From Marinobacter nauticus (GTDB lineage Bacteria > Pseudomonadota > Gammaproteobacteria > Pseudomonadales > Oleiphilaceae): 64,000 nucleotides of DNA. Below the pieces are notes generated by a model that was given only the letters and a program-made list of their open reading frames with translations, ran no database searches and had not been told where the DNA came from. Location of the stretch: positions 744,001 through 808,000 of the forward strand of contig NZ_RBJB01000002.1 in the NCBI RefSeq assembly GCF_003634635.1. Direction: 5' to 3'. Shown piece by piece: positions 1 through 8,086 of the stretch (positions are counted from its first letter, which is position 1; every line of letters starts with the position of its first letter). Both the position numbers and the translations under genes were made by a program.

Positions 1-1043
1 GTGGCAGCTTGCGACTGGAAGTCATCGACACCGGGATCGGTATGTCGAGAGAAGGCCTGCACCGGATATTCTCACCGTTTTCCCAGGCCGATACTGACAC
101 CACCCGCCTCTACGGCGGAACCGGGCTTGGGCTGACACTCTGCCGGCAACTGGTGGAGCGAATGCATGGCCAGATTCTGGTGGACTCCAAGGAAGGCGCC
201 GGAACCCACTTTACCGTGACCCTGCCGCTTCCGGTACACCAGGGCGATGAACCGGAGATCGCAGAAGGCGTTCTACGACGCCTGAGCGATATTGGTATCG
301 CCATGGCCCTGCCCCAGAGCAACCCTCACAGACTGGCCATCGAGTCCCAGTTGCGCTCCTGGAACATACCGGTGCGCAGTGCCAGTCGGCATCCGGAAGG
401 AATCCTGCTGATTGATGCTGCAGATTCGCCCCGGGAAAGCCTTGCCTTTGCCAATGACTGGCGAGGAGAAGGGGTGATTCTGGCCGATCAGTCCGGAACC
501 GCAACCAGCAATCACCCCAGACACTGCGTCGTGGCACTGCCGCTGCGAAGGGACGACCTGTTCCGATGCCTCTGCGCAGCCGGCGGACTGGATTCGGGTG
601 GGCAATCAACACGCCCGGATCGGTCCCTTGGCACAGGCCAGCAACCGATACCGGCTTTAAACATCCTGTTGGTGGAAGACAATCAGGTCAACCAGTTGGT
701 GGCCAGCAGCCTGTTGAAGAAACTGGGGCACCGGGTAGATCACGCGGAGAACGGGCGCAGAGCCCTTGAGGCACTGCAAAACAAAACTTACGACCTGGTA
801 CTGATGGACTGCCAGATGCCGGTTATGGACGGTTACGAAGCAACCCGTGCTATCCGCCAGAACCCGCAATGGCAAACGCTACCTGTCATTGCGGTAACCG
901 CCAATGTGATGCAGGGCGATCGGGAGGATTGCCTGGCATCGGGCATGAATGACTACATCACCAAGCCCTACAATCGTGACGAACTCAGAGCGGTTATCGC
1001 TCGCTGGGCTCCGCTGTCTCCAGAACCTCCAACAGACTCCTGA
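1..1043 (+). CDS. Hybrid sensor histidine kinase/response regulator, 3' part
   Basis: Partial gene whose 5' end lies left of the window. The reading frame is open from base 3. The first residues are the end of a HATPase domain: DTGIGM (N/G1-type box) and GGTGLGL (G2 box) within the first 45 residues. A poorly conserved linker follows, about residues 80-215, with the low similarity of a degenerate receiver. A complete receiver domain starts at ILLVEDN (about residue 217), has the phospho-acceptor Asp in LMDCQMPVMDG (about residue 267), the conserved Thr in VTAN and the Lys in ITKPY. The protein should autophosphorylate on an upstream His box that is not visible here and pass the phosphate to its own receiver. 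No Hpt domain is present after the receiver. The last 50 bases overlap, tail to tail, the end of the OhrR-like gene on the other strand. The sensed signal is unknown because the sensor region is outside the window. Confidence 0.93.
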   Translation, partial: GSLRLEVIDTGIGMSREGLHRIFSPFSQADTDTTRLYGGTGLGLTLCRQLVERMHGQILVDSKEGAGTHFTVTLPLPVHQGDEPEIAEGVLRRLSDIGIAMALPQSNPHRLAIESQLRSWNIPVRSASRHPEGILLIDAADSPRESLAFANDWRGEGVILADQSGTATSNHPRHCVVALPLRRDDLFRCLCAAGGLDSGGQSTRPDRSLGTGQQPIPALNILLVEDNQVNQLVASSLLKKLGHRVDHAENGRRALEALQNKTYDLVLMDCQMPVMDGYEATRAIRQNPQWQTLPVIAVTANVMQGDREDCLASGMNDYITKPYNRDELRAVIARWAPLSPEPPTDS

Positions 1044-1461
1044 GTTCCTGTCGCAGTGACAGCAATCGCTCTGGTTCAATATCCAGACCACACATAAGGC
1101 GGCCGGGCACGTTCGCCGCCTTGGCCCGCAGCGCCCGTCCGGCATTGGTCAGCCTCAGCCGAACCACCCGTTCATCCTCGGCTAGCCGAGCCCGTTGCAA
1201 CAGATCCCGCTGCTCCAGGCGTTTAAGCAGCGGCGTCAATGTGCCCGAGTCCAGTCTTAATCTGGCCCCCAGGTCGCTGACCCGCGGCTTGATTCCCTCA
1301 CGGTCCGCTTCCCACATCACCAGCATGACCAGGTACTGGGGATAGGTCAGCCCCAGCTCCTCCAGTAACGGCCGGTACCTGGCAGTCACCGCCCGGTTCA
1401 GTGCATACAGTGCAAAACAGATCTGGTTATCAAGCGCCAGTATCTGATCGTTATCTGTCAT
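994..1461 (-). CDS. MarR-family regulator, OhrR-like peroxide sensor
   Basis: A 155-residue winged-helix regulator of the MarR family. The N-terminal helix carries a Cys at residue 15 (DNQICFALY), the same position as the redox-active Cys of OhrR proteins that sense organic hydroperoxides. The recognition region follows with LTYPQYLVMLVMWE, SGTLTPLLKRLE and the wing sequence DERVVRLRLT, all typical of OhrR. The ATG at 1461 lies 2 bases after the stop of the glutathione peroxidase gene, so the two form one operon. That pairing supports a role as peroxide-responsive repressor of its own operon. A palindrome upstream of the peroxidase gene (2003-2022) is a good operator candidate. The 3' end runs 50 bases into the convergent sensor kinase gene. 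Family assignment is firm; the OhrR subgroup is inferred from Cys15 and context. Confidence 0.9.
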   Translation of the reverse strand: MTDNDQILALDNQICFALYALNRAVTARYRPLLEELGLTYPQYLVMLVMWEADREGIKPRVSDLGARLRLDSGTLTPLLKRLEQRDLLQRARLAEDERVVRLRLTNAGRALRAKAANVPGRLMCGLDIEPERLLSLRQELRSLLEVLETAEPSER

Positions 1462-1463
1462 GG

Positions 1464-1949
1464 TCAGAGCAATTTCTCGATATCGGCGCGGATGTCGGCC
1501 GGCTTCGCCGTTGGCGCATAGCGCCGCACAACCTGACCTTCCCGGTTAACCAGAAACTTGGTGAAATTCCACTTCACTTTCTCAGAACCCATCAGGCCTT
1601 TGGCCTCACGTTTCAGGAACCGAAACAGCGGATGCGTGCCGTCACCGTTCACCTCAATCTTGGCGAACATGGGGAAACTGACACCGTAGTTCAGGGAACA
1701 GAACTGGCTGATGGCATCGTCGTTACCAGGATCCTGATTCATGAACTGGTTACAGGGGAAACCCAGCACCTCAAACCCACGCTCCCCCAATTCGTCATGG
1801 AGCGACTGCAGCCCCTCAAATTGGGGCGTAAAACCACATTTTGAGGCCGTATTTACGATAAGCAGAACCTTGCCCCGATAATCGTCCATTGAAACTTCCT
1901 GCCCTTTGATATCTTTGGCACTGAAGCTGTAAATGGTTTCGCTCGCCAT
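1464..1949 (-). CDS. Glutathione peroxidase-family thiol peroxidase
   Basis: A 161-residue protein of the GPx family with no signal peptide, so it acts in the cytoplasm. The catalytic motif NTASKCGFTPQF has Cys38 in place of selenocysteine. FPCNQF and WNFTKFLV supply the Gln and Trp of the catalytic site. An additional Cys in the SQFCSLNYG segment suggests a thioredoxin-dependent cycle as in other Cys-type bacterial GPx proteins, rather than true glutathione dependence; this is inference. It reduces hydrogen peroxide and organic hydroperoxides. It is the first gene of a two-gene operon with an OhrR-like regulator, separated by 2 bases, which suggests induction by hydroperoxides. The length is normal for the family. 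Confidence 0.95.
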   Translation of the reverse strand: MASETIYSFSAKDIKGQEVSMDDYRGKVLLIVNTASKCGFTPQFEGLQSLHDELGERGFEVLGFPCNQFMNQDPGNDDAISQFCSLNYGVSFPMFAKIEVNGDGTHPLFRFLKREAKGLMGSEKVKWNFTKFLVNREGQVVRRYAPTAKPADIRADIEKLL

Positions 1950-2002
1950 GAACTATCTCTCCTGTATTGGCCGGCTCCGGCCGATTTGTATGAACGACTG
2001 AT

Positions 2003-2022
2003 TTACATTGTGCACAATATAA
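2003..2022. promoter_or_regulatory. Palindromic operator candidate upstream of the peroxidase/OhrR operon
   Basis: A 12-bp perfect palindrome, ATTGTGCACAAT (2007-2018), extends to 20 bp with one mismatched pair. It lies 54-73 bases upstream of the peroxidase start. On the minus strand TTGTGC can serve as a -35 element with a -10-like TTCATA 17 bases further on, so a bound repressor would block the promoter. OhrR-type regulators bind AT-rich palindromes of about this size. Assignment to the adjacent OhrR-like protein is inference. The rest of the 255-bp gap (1950-2204) holds the alaA promoter and nothing else that I recognise. Confidence 0.55.
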
Positions 2023-2135
2023 TTTCCCACAACAACACCGCAAATTGTCCGTTCGGGTCAGCCTGATGACACATCACTTCAAAGACGGTCCGTAAACTAT
2101 CCTGAATTGGCCACAATTCCACACAATTGCCCCTG

Positions 2136-2163
2136 TTACCCCGAGGCGTCCCTCCGCTAGAAT
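2136..2163 (+). promoter_or_regulatory. Probable sigma-70 promoter of alaA
   Basis: A -35-like TTACCC (2136-2141) and a -10-like TAGAAT (2158-2163) are separated by 16 bases and lie about 40 bases before the ATG of alaA. The -10 is close to consensus, the -35 is moderate. This is a prediction from sequence only. Confidence 0.4.
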
Positions 2164-2204
2164 AAGGCTTTCGTTCAGAACCTTAGCGAAGGACCCAGGC
2201 TCCC

Positions 2205-3419
2205 ATGCAGAACTTTTTCAAATCCGCCAAGCTCGACAATGTCTGTTATGAAATTCGTGGCGTGGTTCTGCGTGAGGCCCGCAGGCTCGAAGAAGAAGGG
2301 CACCGCGTTCTGAAGCTGAATATCGGCAATCCGGCAGCCTTCGAGCTCGACGTGCCGGAAGAAATCCAGCAAGACGTCATCTACAACATGCACCAGGCCC
2401 AGGGCTACGTGGAATCCAAAGGCCTGTTTTCGGCCCGAAAGGCCGTGATGCACTATTGCCAGCAGCGGGGCATCGCCAAAGTCGATATTGATGACATTTA
2501 CCTGGGCAATGGCGTCAGCGAACTGATTGTAATGTCCATGCAGGCATTGCTGAACACCGGCGACGAAGTACTCATTCCGGCCCCGGACTACCCGCTCTGG
2601 ACCGCCGCCGTCACGCTGTCCAGCGGCAAGCCGGTGCATTACCGCTGCGACGAACAACAGGACTGGTTCCCGGACATTGATGATATTCGCAAAAAGATTA
2701 CCCGTCGGACCCGGGCTATTGTGCTGATCAACCCGAATAACCCGACCGGTGCCGTGTATTCAGAGGAACTGCTACAGCAGGTTCTGGAACTGGCCAGGGA
2801 ACACAATCTGATCATCCTGTCGGACGAGATCTACGACAAGATTCTCTACGATGGTACCCAGCACACATCCATTGCCTCGATGGCGGACGATGTGCTGTTT
2901 TTCACCTACAACGGTCTGTCCAAGAACTACCGGGCGGCCGGTTACCGTTCTGGTTGGATGATCATCAGCGGAGCCAAACACAAGGCCCGGGATCTGATCG
3001 AAGGCATCGACATGCTGTCGAACATGCGCCTTTGCGCCAACGTACCGGCCCAACTGGCAATCCAGACCTCTCTGGGCGGCTATCAGTCCATCAACGATCT
3101 GGTGGCACCGGGCGGGCGTCTGTACGAGCAGCGCGAGACCGCCTGGCGCATGCTGAACGACATTCCCGGGGTGAGCTGCGTCAAGCCCAAAGGGGCGCTG
3201 TACCTGTTCCCAAGGCTGGACCCCAAGCACTTCCCGGTGGTGAATGACGAGAAGCTGGTTCTGGATCTGCTGCTTCAGGAGAAAATTCTTCTGGTTCAGG
3301 GCTCGGCCTTCAACATTGATGACAAGCAGCATCTCCGGGTTGTTTTCCTGCCCAGAGCGGACACGCTGTCGGATGCCATGGGCCGTCTGGGCAATTTCCT
3401 TGAACACTATCGCCAGTAA
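2205..3419 (+). CDS. alaA: Alanine aminotransferase, AlaA type
   Basis: A 404-residue fold-type I PLP aminotransferase. The N-terminus (FFKSAKLDNVCYEIRG, LKLNIGNPAAF) closely matches AlaA/YfbQ, which makes alanine from pyruvate with glutamate as amino donor in the cytoplasm. The PLP-binding Lys is K240 in YNGLSKNYRAAGYRSGW. INPNNPTG carries the conserved Asn, SDEIYDKILYD the Asp that contacts the pyridine nitrogen, and the C-terminal LRVVFLP the Arg that binds the substrate carboxylate. Length is the usual one. The ATG has a purine-rich sequence upstream (GCGAAGGA). The next gene starts 12 bases downstream and is probably co-transcribed. Confidence 0.95.
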   Translation: MQNFFKSAKLDNVCYEIRGVVLREARRLEEEGHRVLKLNIGNPAAFELDVPEEIQQDVIYNMHQAQGYVESKGLFSARKAVMHYCQQRGIAKVDIDDIYLGNGVSELIVMSMQALLNTGDEVLIPAPDYPLWTAAVTLSSGKPVHYRCDEQQDWFPDIDDIRKKITRRTRAIVLINPNNPTGAVYSEELLQQVLELAREHNLIILSDEIYDKILYDGTQHTSIASMADDVLFFTYNGLSKNYRAAGYRSGWMIISGAKHKARDLIEGIDMLSNMRLCANVPAQLAIQTSLGGYQSINDLVAPGGRLYEQRETAWRMLNDIPGVSCVKPKGALYLFPRLDPKHFPVVNDEKLVLDLLLQEKILLVQGSAFNIDDKQHLRVVFLPRADTLSDAMGRLGNFLEHYRQ

Positions 3420-3431
3420 ACCGGAGTCAGG

Positions 3432-3905
3432 ATGGCAGACATTCATGTCGAGGAATTCTACAAGGACGTTGCAATTGCTCTGGTTCAGCTCTACATGTCG
3501 TTTCCCCGGCGGGTAAACCTGTTCGTGGAGGATATCGCCGGGCCAGACGAGCCCGACGAATTCGGCCTGCACAGCAAGCGCCATATGGCCTGTTTCGGTG
3601 CCCTGCTCTGGCTGTCCGAAGAAGGCCTGCTCCGTTACGTGGATACCATTCGCCAGGAAGCTCTGGATCAGGCGGTGCTGACCCGGGAGGCATTTGTTCG
3701 GCTCAGCGCCCCGGCCCCTCAGGCGCTTCTGAGGGAACTGTCGGCGGTTTCAAACGAGCCCGAATTGCCGCCTTCTGTTCAGAAAGACTTGTCCACCTAT
3801 ATTCATCTGCTGCGCTCCGCCCTGAAAAGCGGCAGTTCGAGCCGCATCAGTCTGGCGGTGCAATCAACCTTCTTCAACGATTCAGGCCTGCAACCCGTTC
3901 ATTAA
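3432..3905 (+). CDS. Conserved-looking hypothetical protein, 157 aa
   Basis: I do not recognise this family. The product is a soluble, largely helical, acidic protein of 157 residues without a signal peptide or membrane segment. A motif-like stretch, LYMSFPRRVNLFVEDIAG, near residues 20-37 and a segment HMACFGALLWLSEEGLLRY near residues 51-69 look like the conserved core. It starts 12 bases after alaA with a GGAG sequence at suitable distance (GGAGTCAGG-ATG), so it is likely the second gene of an alaA operon. htpX follows but has its own predicted heat-shock promoter. Codon use resembles the neighbours, so I take it as a genuine gene of unknown function. Confidence 0.8.
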   Translation: MADIHVEEFYKDVAIALVQLYMSFPRRVNLFVEDIAGPDEPDEFGLHSKRHMACFGALLWLSEEGLLRYVDTIRQEALDQAVLTREAFVRLSAPAPQALLRELSAVSNEPELPPSVQKDLSTYIHLLRSALKSGSSSRISLAVQSTFFNDSGLQPVH

Positions 3906-3919
3906 ATGGCGTTAAGGTT

Positions 3920-3947
3920 CTTGAACCGCTGAACCGGATCCACATAT
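3920..3947 (+). promoter_or_regulatory. Sigma-32-like heat-shock promoter of htpX
   Basis: CTTGAA (3920-3925) followed after 14 bases by CCACATAT (3940-3947). The sigma-32 consensus is CTTGAAA, 11-16 bases, CCCCATNT, so only one base of each element deviates. The predicted start site leaves a leader of about 45 bases before htpX. HtpX is a known heat-shock and envelope-stress gene in Escherichia coli, which makes the match more credible. An overlapping GGTTC-TT-GAACC inverted repeat (3917-3928) covers the -35 region. Confidence 0.55.
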
Positions 3948-3998
3948 ATCGGTCAGAAAGGCGATACGTTTCCCGGTAAGCTGATACAGGAAAAAACC

Positions 3999-4880
3999 AT
4001 GCGTATTCTGTTGTTTCTGGCCACTAACCTGGCCGTTATTCTGGTTGCCAGTTTTACCCTGCGACTGCTGGGGGTCGATAGTTATCTGGCACAACAAGGC
4101 ATCGACTACGGCTCGCTACTGGCGTTTGCGGCGGTGTTCGGCTTCGCTGGTGCGTTTATCTCGCTGTTTCTCTCCAAGCCCATGGCGAAGTGGAGCACCA
4201 AAGCCCGGGTGATCGACTCGCCTCGCACGCCGGCGGAGCGCTGGCTGATTGAAACCGTCGCGGAGCTGGCAAAGAAAGCCGGCATCGGCATGCCCGAAGT
4301 AGCGATCTTCCCTGCTCAGCAATCCAATGCCTTTGCCACCGGATGGAATAAAAACGACTCTCTGGTGGCGGTCAGCGAGGGGCTGTTAAGCCGCTTCGAC
4401 AAGGACCAGATCCGGGCCGTACTGGGCCATGAGATTGGCCATGTGGCCAATGGCGACATGGTGACTCTGACGCTGATCCAGGGCGTGGTAAACACCTTTG
4501 TTATCTTCGCATCGCGGGTGATCGGCTCGTTCGTGGACCGGGTCATCTTCAAGAATGAGAACGGCCATGGTATCGGCTTTTTTGTCGTGAGCATCGTGGC
4601 AGAAATCGTGCTCGGCATCCTGGCCAGCACCATCGTGTTCTGGTTCTCCCGTCGTCGGGAATACCGTGCCGACATTGCCGGTGCCCAACTGGCAGGGCGA
4701 GGCGCCATGATCAGTGCCCTGGCGCACCTGAAAAAGGAAAGTGAGGTTCCGGATCAGATGCCGGACACCCTGCAGGCATTCGGTATCAACCGGGGCGCCC
4801 GCGAAGGTCTGGCAGCAATGTTCATGACCCACCCGCCGCTGGAGGACCGAATTGCAGCGCTACAGAACGCCAAACTGTAA
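3999..4880 (+). CDS. htpX: Membrane-bound zinc metalloprotease HtpX
   Basis: A 293-residue M48 peptidase of the inner membrane. Two N-terminal membrane segments (about residues 5-25 and 33-57) are followed by the zinc-binding HEIGH motif (H144, E145, H148). Two more hydrophobic segments follow at about residues 158-178 and 195-215, then the third zinc ligand Glu in [11 protein letters not shown]. HtpX degrades misfolded or damaged membrane proteins together with FtsH. Length and topology match the family. An AGGAAA sequence precedes the ATG. A sigma-32-like promoter lies upstream and a strong intrinsic terminator follows, so it is probably a single-gene transcription unit. Confidence 0.96.
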   Translation: MRILLFLATNLAVILVASFTLRLLGVDSYLAQQGIDYGSLLAFAAVFGFAGAFISLFLSKPMAKWSTKARVIDSPRTPAERWLIETVAELAKKAGIGMPEVAIFPAQQSNAFATGWNKNDSLVAVSEGLLSRFDKDQIRAVLGHEIGHVANGDMVTLTLIQGVVNTFVIFASRVIGSFVDRVIFKNENGHGIGFFVVSIVAEIVLGILASTIVFWFSRRREYRADIAGAQLAGRGAMISALAHLKKESEVPDQMPDTLQAFGINRGAREGLAAMFMTHPPLEDRIAALQNAKL

Positions 4881-4887
4881 TCACATG

Positions 4888-4920
4888 AAAAAGGGCGCCA
4901 CACAGGCGCCCTTCTCTTTT
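4888..4920 (+). terminator. Intrinsic terminator after htpX
   Basis: A 9-bp perfect stem AAGGGCGCC/GGCGCCCTT with a 5-base loop, followed by TCTCTTTT and preceded by an A-rich stretch. It lies between the convergent htpX and pdxB genes and may serve both directions. Confidence 0.85.
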
Positions 4921-4942
4921 GACGAGTAAGACATTCAGGGTG

Positions 4943-6097
4943 TCAGATCTTCAGTTTGAACCCGATGGCCCTGAAGCTGTCCTGAATCGACTTGCTGCTA
5001 CCCTTCAACTGCACTTTCAGACTCGAGCATTCCCTGCGCACCGGGTAGTCCCTGCGTAGCCTGTCAAAGGCCTGCGCCCGCTCTTCAGGATTACCGCGCA
5101 TGGTCAGCCGCAGGCGGGCATCGTCCCGGCGGGGATCGTAACAGGCGCGCAAAGCAACCTGAACGGCCTCATCTTCATCAGCACTGCTGGTAAAGGACAC
5201 TTTACTGAGGGCCGGCTCCGGCAGAAACTGTCCGGCTTTCTTGCGCACAGGCAGCCCCAGGTAACGGCACAGGGCCTGGTAAATCATCTCCGTGCCCTGC
5301 ATCTTGCCTTCCAGGCTGTAGCCGGCAATGTGTGGCGTCGCCAGCCACACCCGGTCTAGCAGATCCGGGTTGATTCTGGGCTCATGCTCCCAGACATCCA
5401 GCACCACCGTGGGCGAGTCCGCCTGCTGAAGCCGGGCAAGCAATGCCTCTCCGTCTATCACCTCGCCCCGGCCGGCGTTGATCAACAACTGATCCTGCCC
5501 AAGCGCCGCGAGCTCGCTGCCCGCGATCATCCGGTTGGTGGGATGGTCTCCAGTTCGCGTCAACGGCGTGTGCAAGGTTACAACGTCACACTCCAGAGCC
5601 TCGGCCAGCGGCACAAACTCCTCTGCGTGCTCTTCTTCAGCTTCCTGCCTGGGCGGATCACAGAGCTTTACCGTGAAATCCAGCCGCTCCAGCATTCGGG
5701 CCAACTCACCACCGACATTACCCACCCCGACAATCCCTACCGTCAGGGATGACCAGTCTTCAATACCCCGCTTTTCGGCGTACAGCGACAATACCGAGAG
5801 CACATACTCTGCCACACTGACGGCATTGCAGCCTGGCGCAGCGGCGAAACCGATGCCTTGTTCCTGGAGCCAGGCCTGGTCTATGTGGTCCGTTCCAATC
5901 GTGGCCGTACCAACGAACCGCACCCGGGCACCCTCCAGCAACTGCCGGTCTACCCGGGTTACCGAACGGACCAGAAGTATATCGGCATCCCTTACCTGGT
6001 CCGGAGCCAGCGTCCGGCCATTCACCCGGCGAATCTCTCCGATGTCGCCAAAAAAGGAATCCAGTAAGGGTATATTCTCGTCCGCAACGATCAGCAT
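4943..6097 (-). CDS. pdxB: Erythronate-4-phosphate dehydrogenase
   Basis: A 384-residue D-isomer-specific 2-hydroxyacid dehydrogenase. It oxidises 4-phospho-D-erythronate in the deoxyxylulose-5-phosphate-dependent route to pyridoxal phosphate. The Rossmann motif GIVGVGNVGGELARML, the catalytic Arg in INAGRGEVIDGEALL, the Glu in VWEHEP and the His in ATPHIAGYSLEGK are visible. The C-terminal extension of about 90 residues is the PdxB-specific domain. I place the start at the ATG at 6097 (MLIVADENIP), which matches the family N-terminus; upstream non-ATG starts would add unusual residues. It is the last gene of an apparent epmC-rhlB-pdxB operon. Confidence 0.93.
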   Translation of the reverse strand: MLIVADENIPLLDSFFGDIGEIRRVNGRTLAPDQVRDADILLVRSVTRVDRQLLEGARVRFVGTATIGTDHIDQAWLQEQGIGFAAAPGCNAVSVAEYVLSVLSLYAEKRGIEDWSSLTVGIVGVGNVGGELARMLERLDFTVKLCDPPRQEAEEEHAEEFVPLAEALECDVVTLHTPLTRTGDHPTNRMIAGSELAALGQDQLLINAGRGEVIDGEALLARLQQADSPTVVLDVWEHEPRINPDLLDRVWLATPHIAGYSLEGKMQGTEMIYQALCRYLGLPVRKKAGQFLPEPALSKVSFTSSADEDEAVQVALRACYDPRRDDARLRLTMRGNPEERAQAFDRLRRDYPVRRECSSLKVQLKGSSKSIQDSFRAIGFKLKI

Positions 6098-6120
6098 AAC
6101 AGTGGTCTCACCAGTGACTC

Positions 6121-7392
6121 TCAATGACGACGTGGTCTGGGCCCGCGACCGCTGTTGCCCTGCGGCCGGCGACCACCCCGCTTGCGGGTAATCGGCGGGT
6201 TATCCATGGCGGCTGTCAGATTCTCATCTGGCACCGCCGTCTTCAGCTTCTGGCTGATGTATTTTTCAATCTCCGGCAGGGCAAACGCGTCCTCTTCACC
6301 AGCGAAGCTCACCGATACGCCGGTTTTACCGGCACGGCCAGTACGACCAATGCGGTGAACGTAATCTTCGGCATTGTCTGGCAAATTGTAGTTAAATACA
6401 TGGGTCACGCCGTTTACGTGGATGCCACGGCCCGCCACATCGGTAGCAACCAGCACCTGGATCTGCCCCTTCTTGAACTGGTCTAGCGTTTTCAGCCGCT
6501 TGTTCTGGGCGATCTCGCCAGACATCAACGCCACTTTCACACCCTGGTTTTTAAGATCCTCTTCAAGATCACGGCACTGGTCACGACGGTTGGCAAAAAC
6601 AATCGCTTTCTCTACTTCCGGCCGCTTCAGGTAATTCACCAGTACCGGCAGCTTTTCGTTATCGGACACCAGGAAAACAGTCTGTTCAACTCGTTCTGCA
6701 GTCTTCTGTTCCGGCTCGATCTCGACAAACTCAGCATTTCGGGTCCACATGGATGCCAGGTTGAGGACATCCTGGTTGAAGGTGGCACTGAACAGCAGGG
6801 TCTGACGCTCATCCTTGGGGGTACACTTGCGGATGATGCGCTTGACGTCCGGGATAAAGCCCATATCGAGCATTCGATCCGCCTCATCCAGAATCAGGAT
6901 GTCGAGCTGATCCAGAAAAACATCCTGTGAGCCCAGGAAATCGATCAATCGGCCCGGAGTAGCCACCAGGATGTCGACAATTTCGTTCTGCAACTGCTCC
7001 CGCTGCTTGTCGTAGTTCATCCCGCCAACCACAGTAACCACATTGTGGCCAGTGTAATGACACAGCTGTTCGGCGTCCTTGGCAATCTGCATGGCCAGTT
7101 CGCGGGTGGGCGCCAGCGCCAGAACACGGGGCTCGGAGGCAAAACGCTCTTTCTCGTCGATCGGAGTTTCCAGCAAAGACTGAATCGCGGTAATCAGAAA
7201 GGCTGCAGTCTTGCCGGTGCCCGTCTGAGCCTGGCCAATGAGGTCTTCACAGGCCAGGGTCCAGGGCAGCGTTTCTGCCTGAATGGGCGTGCAGTACTCG
7301 AAGCCAATTTTGGAAATGGCATCCAGCAGTCGCTTGTCCAGATTGAGGTCGCTGAAGCGTAAATCGCCGGTATGCTTTGGTTCTGATGTCAT
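6121..7392 (-). CDS. rhlB: ATP-dependent RNA helicase RhlB (DEAD-box)
   Basis: A 423-residue DEAD-box helicase that unwinds RNA, in enterobacteria as part of the RNA degradosome. The Q motif (GFEYCTPIQAETLP), motif I AQTGTGKTAA, motif Ia PTRELAMQ, motif II DEAD, motif III SAT and motif VI HRIGRTGRAGK appear in order. The last 25 or so residues are basic (TRKRGGRRPQGNSGRGPRPRRH), a likely RNA-binding tail. Its ATG overlaps the epmC stop as ATGA, so translation is probably coupled. The N-terminus (HTGDLRFSDLNLDKRLLDAI) resembles RhlB more than RhlE or SrmB; this choice among paralogues is less certain than the DEAD-box call. Confidence 0.92.
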   Translation of the reverse strand: MTSEPKHTGDLRFSDLNLDKRLLDAISKIGFEYCTPIQAETLPWTLACEDLIGQAQTGTGKTAAFLITAIQSLLETPIDEKERFASEPRVLALAPTRELAMQIAKDAEQLCHYTGHNVVTVVGGMNYDKQREQLQNEIVDILVATPGRLIDFLGSQDVFLDQLDILILDEADRMLDMGFIPDVKRIIRKCTPKDERQTLLFSATFNQDVLNLASMWTRNAEFVEIEPEQKTAERVEQTVFLVSDNEKLPVLVNYLKRPEVEKAIVFANRRDQCRDLEEDLKNQGVKVALMSGEIAQNKRLKTLDQFKKGQIQVLVATDVAGRGIHVNGVTHVFNYNLPDNAEDYVHRIGRTGRAGKTGVSVSFAGEEDAFALPEIEKYISQKLKTAVPDENLTAAMDNPPITRKRGGRRPQGNSGRGPRPRRH

Positions 7393-7979
7393 AGGGGTTC
7401 AGGTATCCTTGATTGATCGTATTCCTGCTCTGCAGTTAACAGACGGGTCTTCACTCGAGCCCAGGTTTCATCTATCCGGGCACCAGTGCTGTAAAACTGC
7501 AAGAGCGAATCGTAGAACTGCTGTGCACGGCGGGGTAATCCACAGGCAAGGTAATCGCTCGCCTGGTTGAGCACATTCAGGCGGAATGCATCTCCATCGG
7601 CAGCGCCTCCGCCGGCGAGGTTGTCGACACTGATGTGAAAGCGGAAGCCGGCCGCCAGGGAAAACAGACACTCTATGGCCTGAGGTTTCACCTCCACCTG
7701 CTCAAACGCTTGCTGCTGTTCAGGTGTTCGTCCATCCGGACAGTACCAGTATCCGTAATCGTACATTGTGCGCCGATGCTCACCGGCAATGCACCAGTGG
7801 GCAATCTCGTGCAGGGCACTGGCAAAAAAACCATGGGCAAAGACTACCCTGGCAAGACCCTCGGGCTCGCTCACAGGGAGATATTCCGGTTCTTCGCTGC
7901 CCCTGACCAGAATCGTCCGGTATGATTCCCGGAACAGGTCATTGAACAGCATGATAAGATCGTCTGGATTGTGATTCAT
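7389..7979 (-). CDS. epmC: Elongation factor P hydroxylase EpmC
   Basis: A 196-residue protein matching EpmC (YfcM), which hydroxylates the beta-lysylated Lys of elongation factor P after EpmA and EpmB have modified it. Conserved segments seen are VVFAHGFFASALHEIAHWCIAG with metal-ligand His and Glu residues (HE..H), YGYWYCPDGR and FEQVEVKPQAIECLFS. The start is set at the ATG at 7979 (MNHNPDDLIML), which matches the family N-terminus; an upstream start would add about 31 atypical residues. It is the first gene of the epmC-rhlB-pdxB operon and overlaps rhlB by 4 bases. The substrate EF-P and the EpmAB enzymes are not in this window. Confidence 0.92.
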   Translation of the reverse strand: MNHNPDDLIMLFNDLFRESYRTILVRGSEEPEYLPVSEPEGLARVVFAHGFFASALHEIAHWCIAGEHRRTMYDYGYWYCPDGRTPEQQQAFEQVEVKPQAIECLFSLAAGFRFHISVDNLAGGGAADGDAFRLNVLNQASDYLACGLPRRAQQFYDSLLQFYSTGARIDETWARVKTRLLTAEQEYDQSRIPEPL

Positions 7980-8086
7980 CGGTTGGCTATTGTGCGACTT
8001 TAACGCGGCCAATACCAGTGGGAACTTTCGCCACAGGATGGTGTCCACTGGCTTCGAACCGACTTCATGCATACCAGAATCAGGAA

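Noticed and set aside
2772..3584. Open frame of 270 codons antisense to alaA.
   Set aside because: Shadow of alaA and the next gene; no motif and no start signal.
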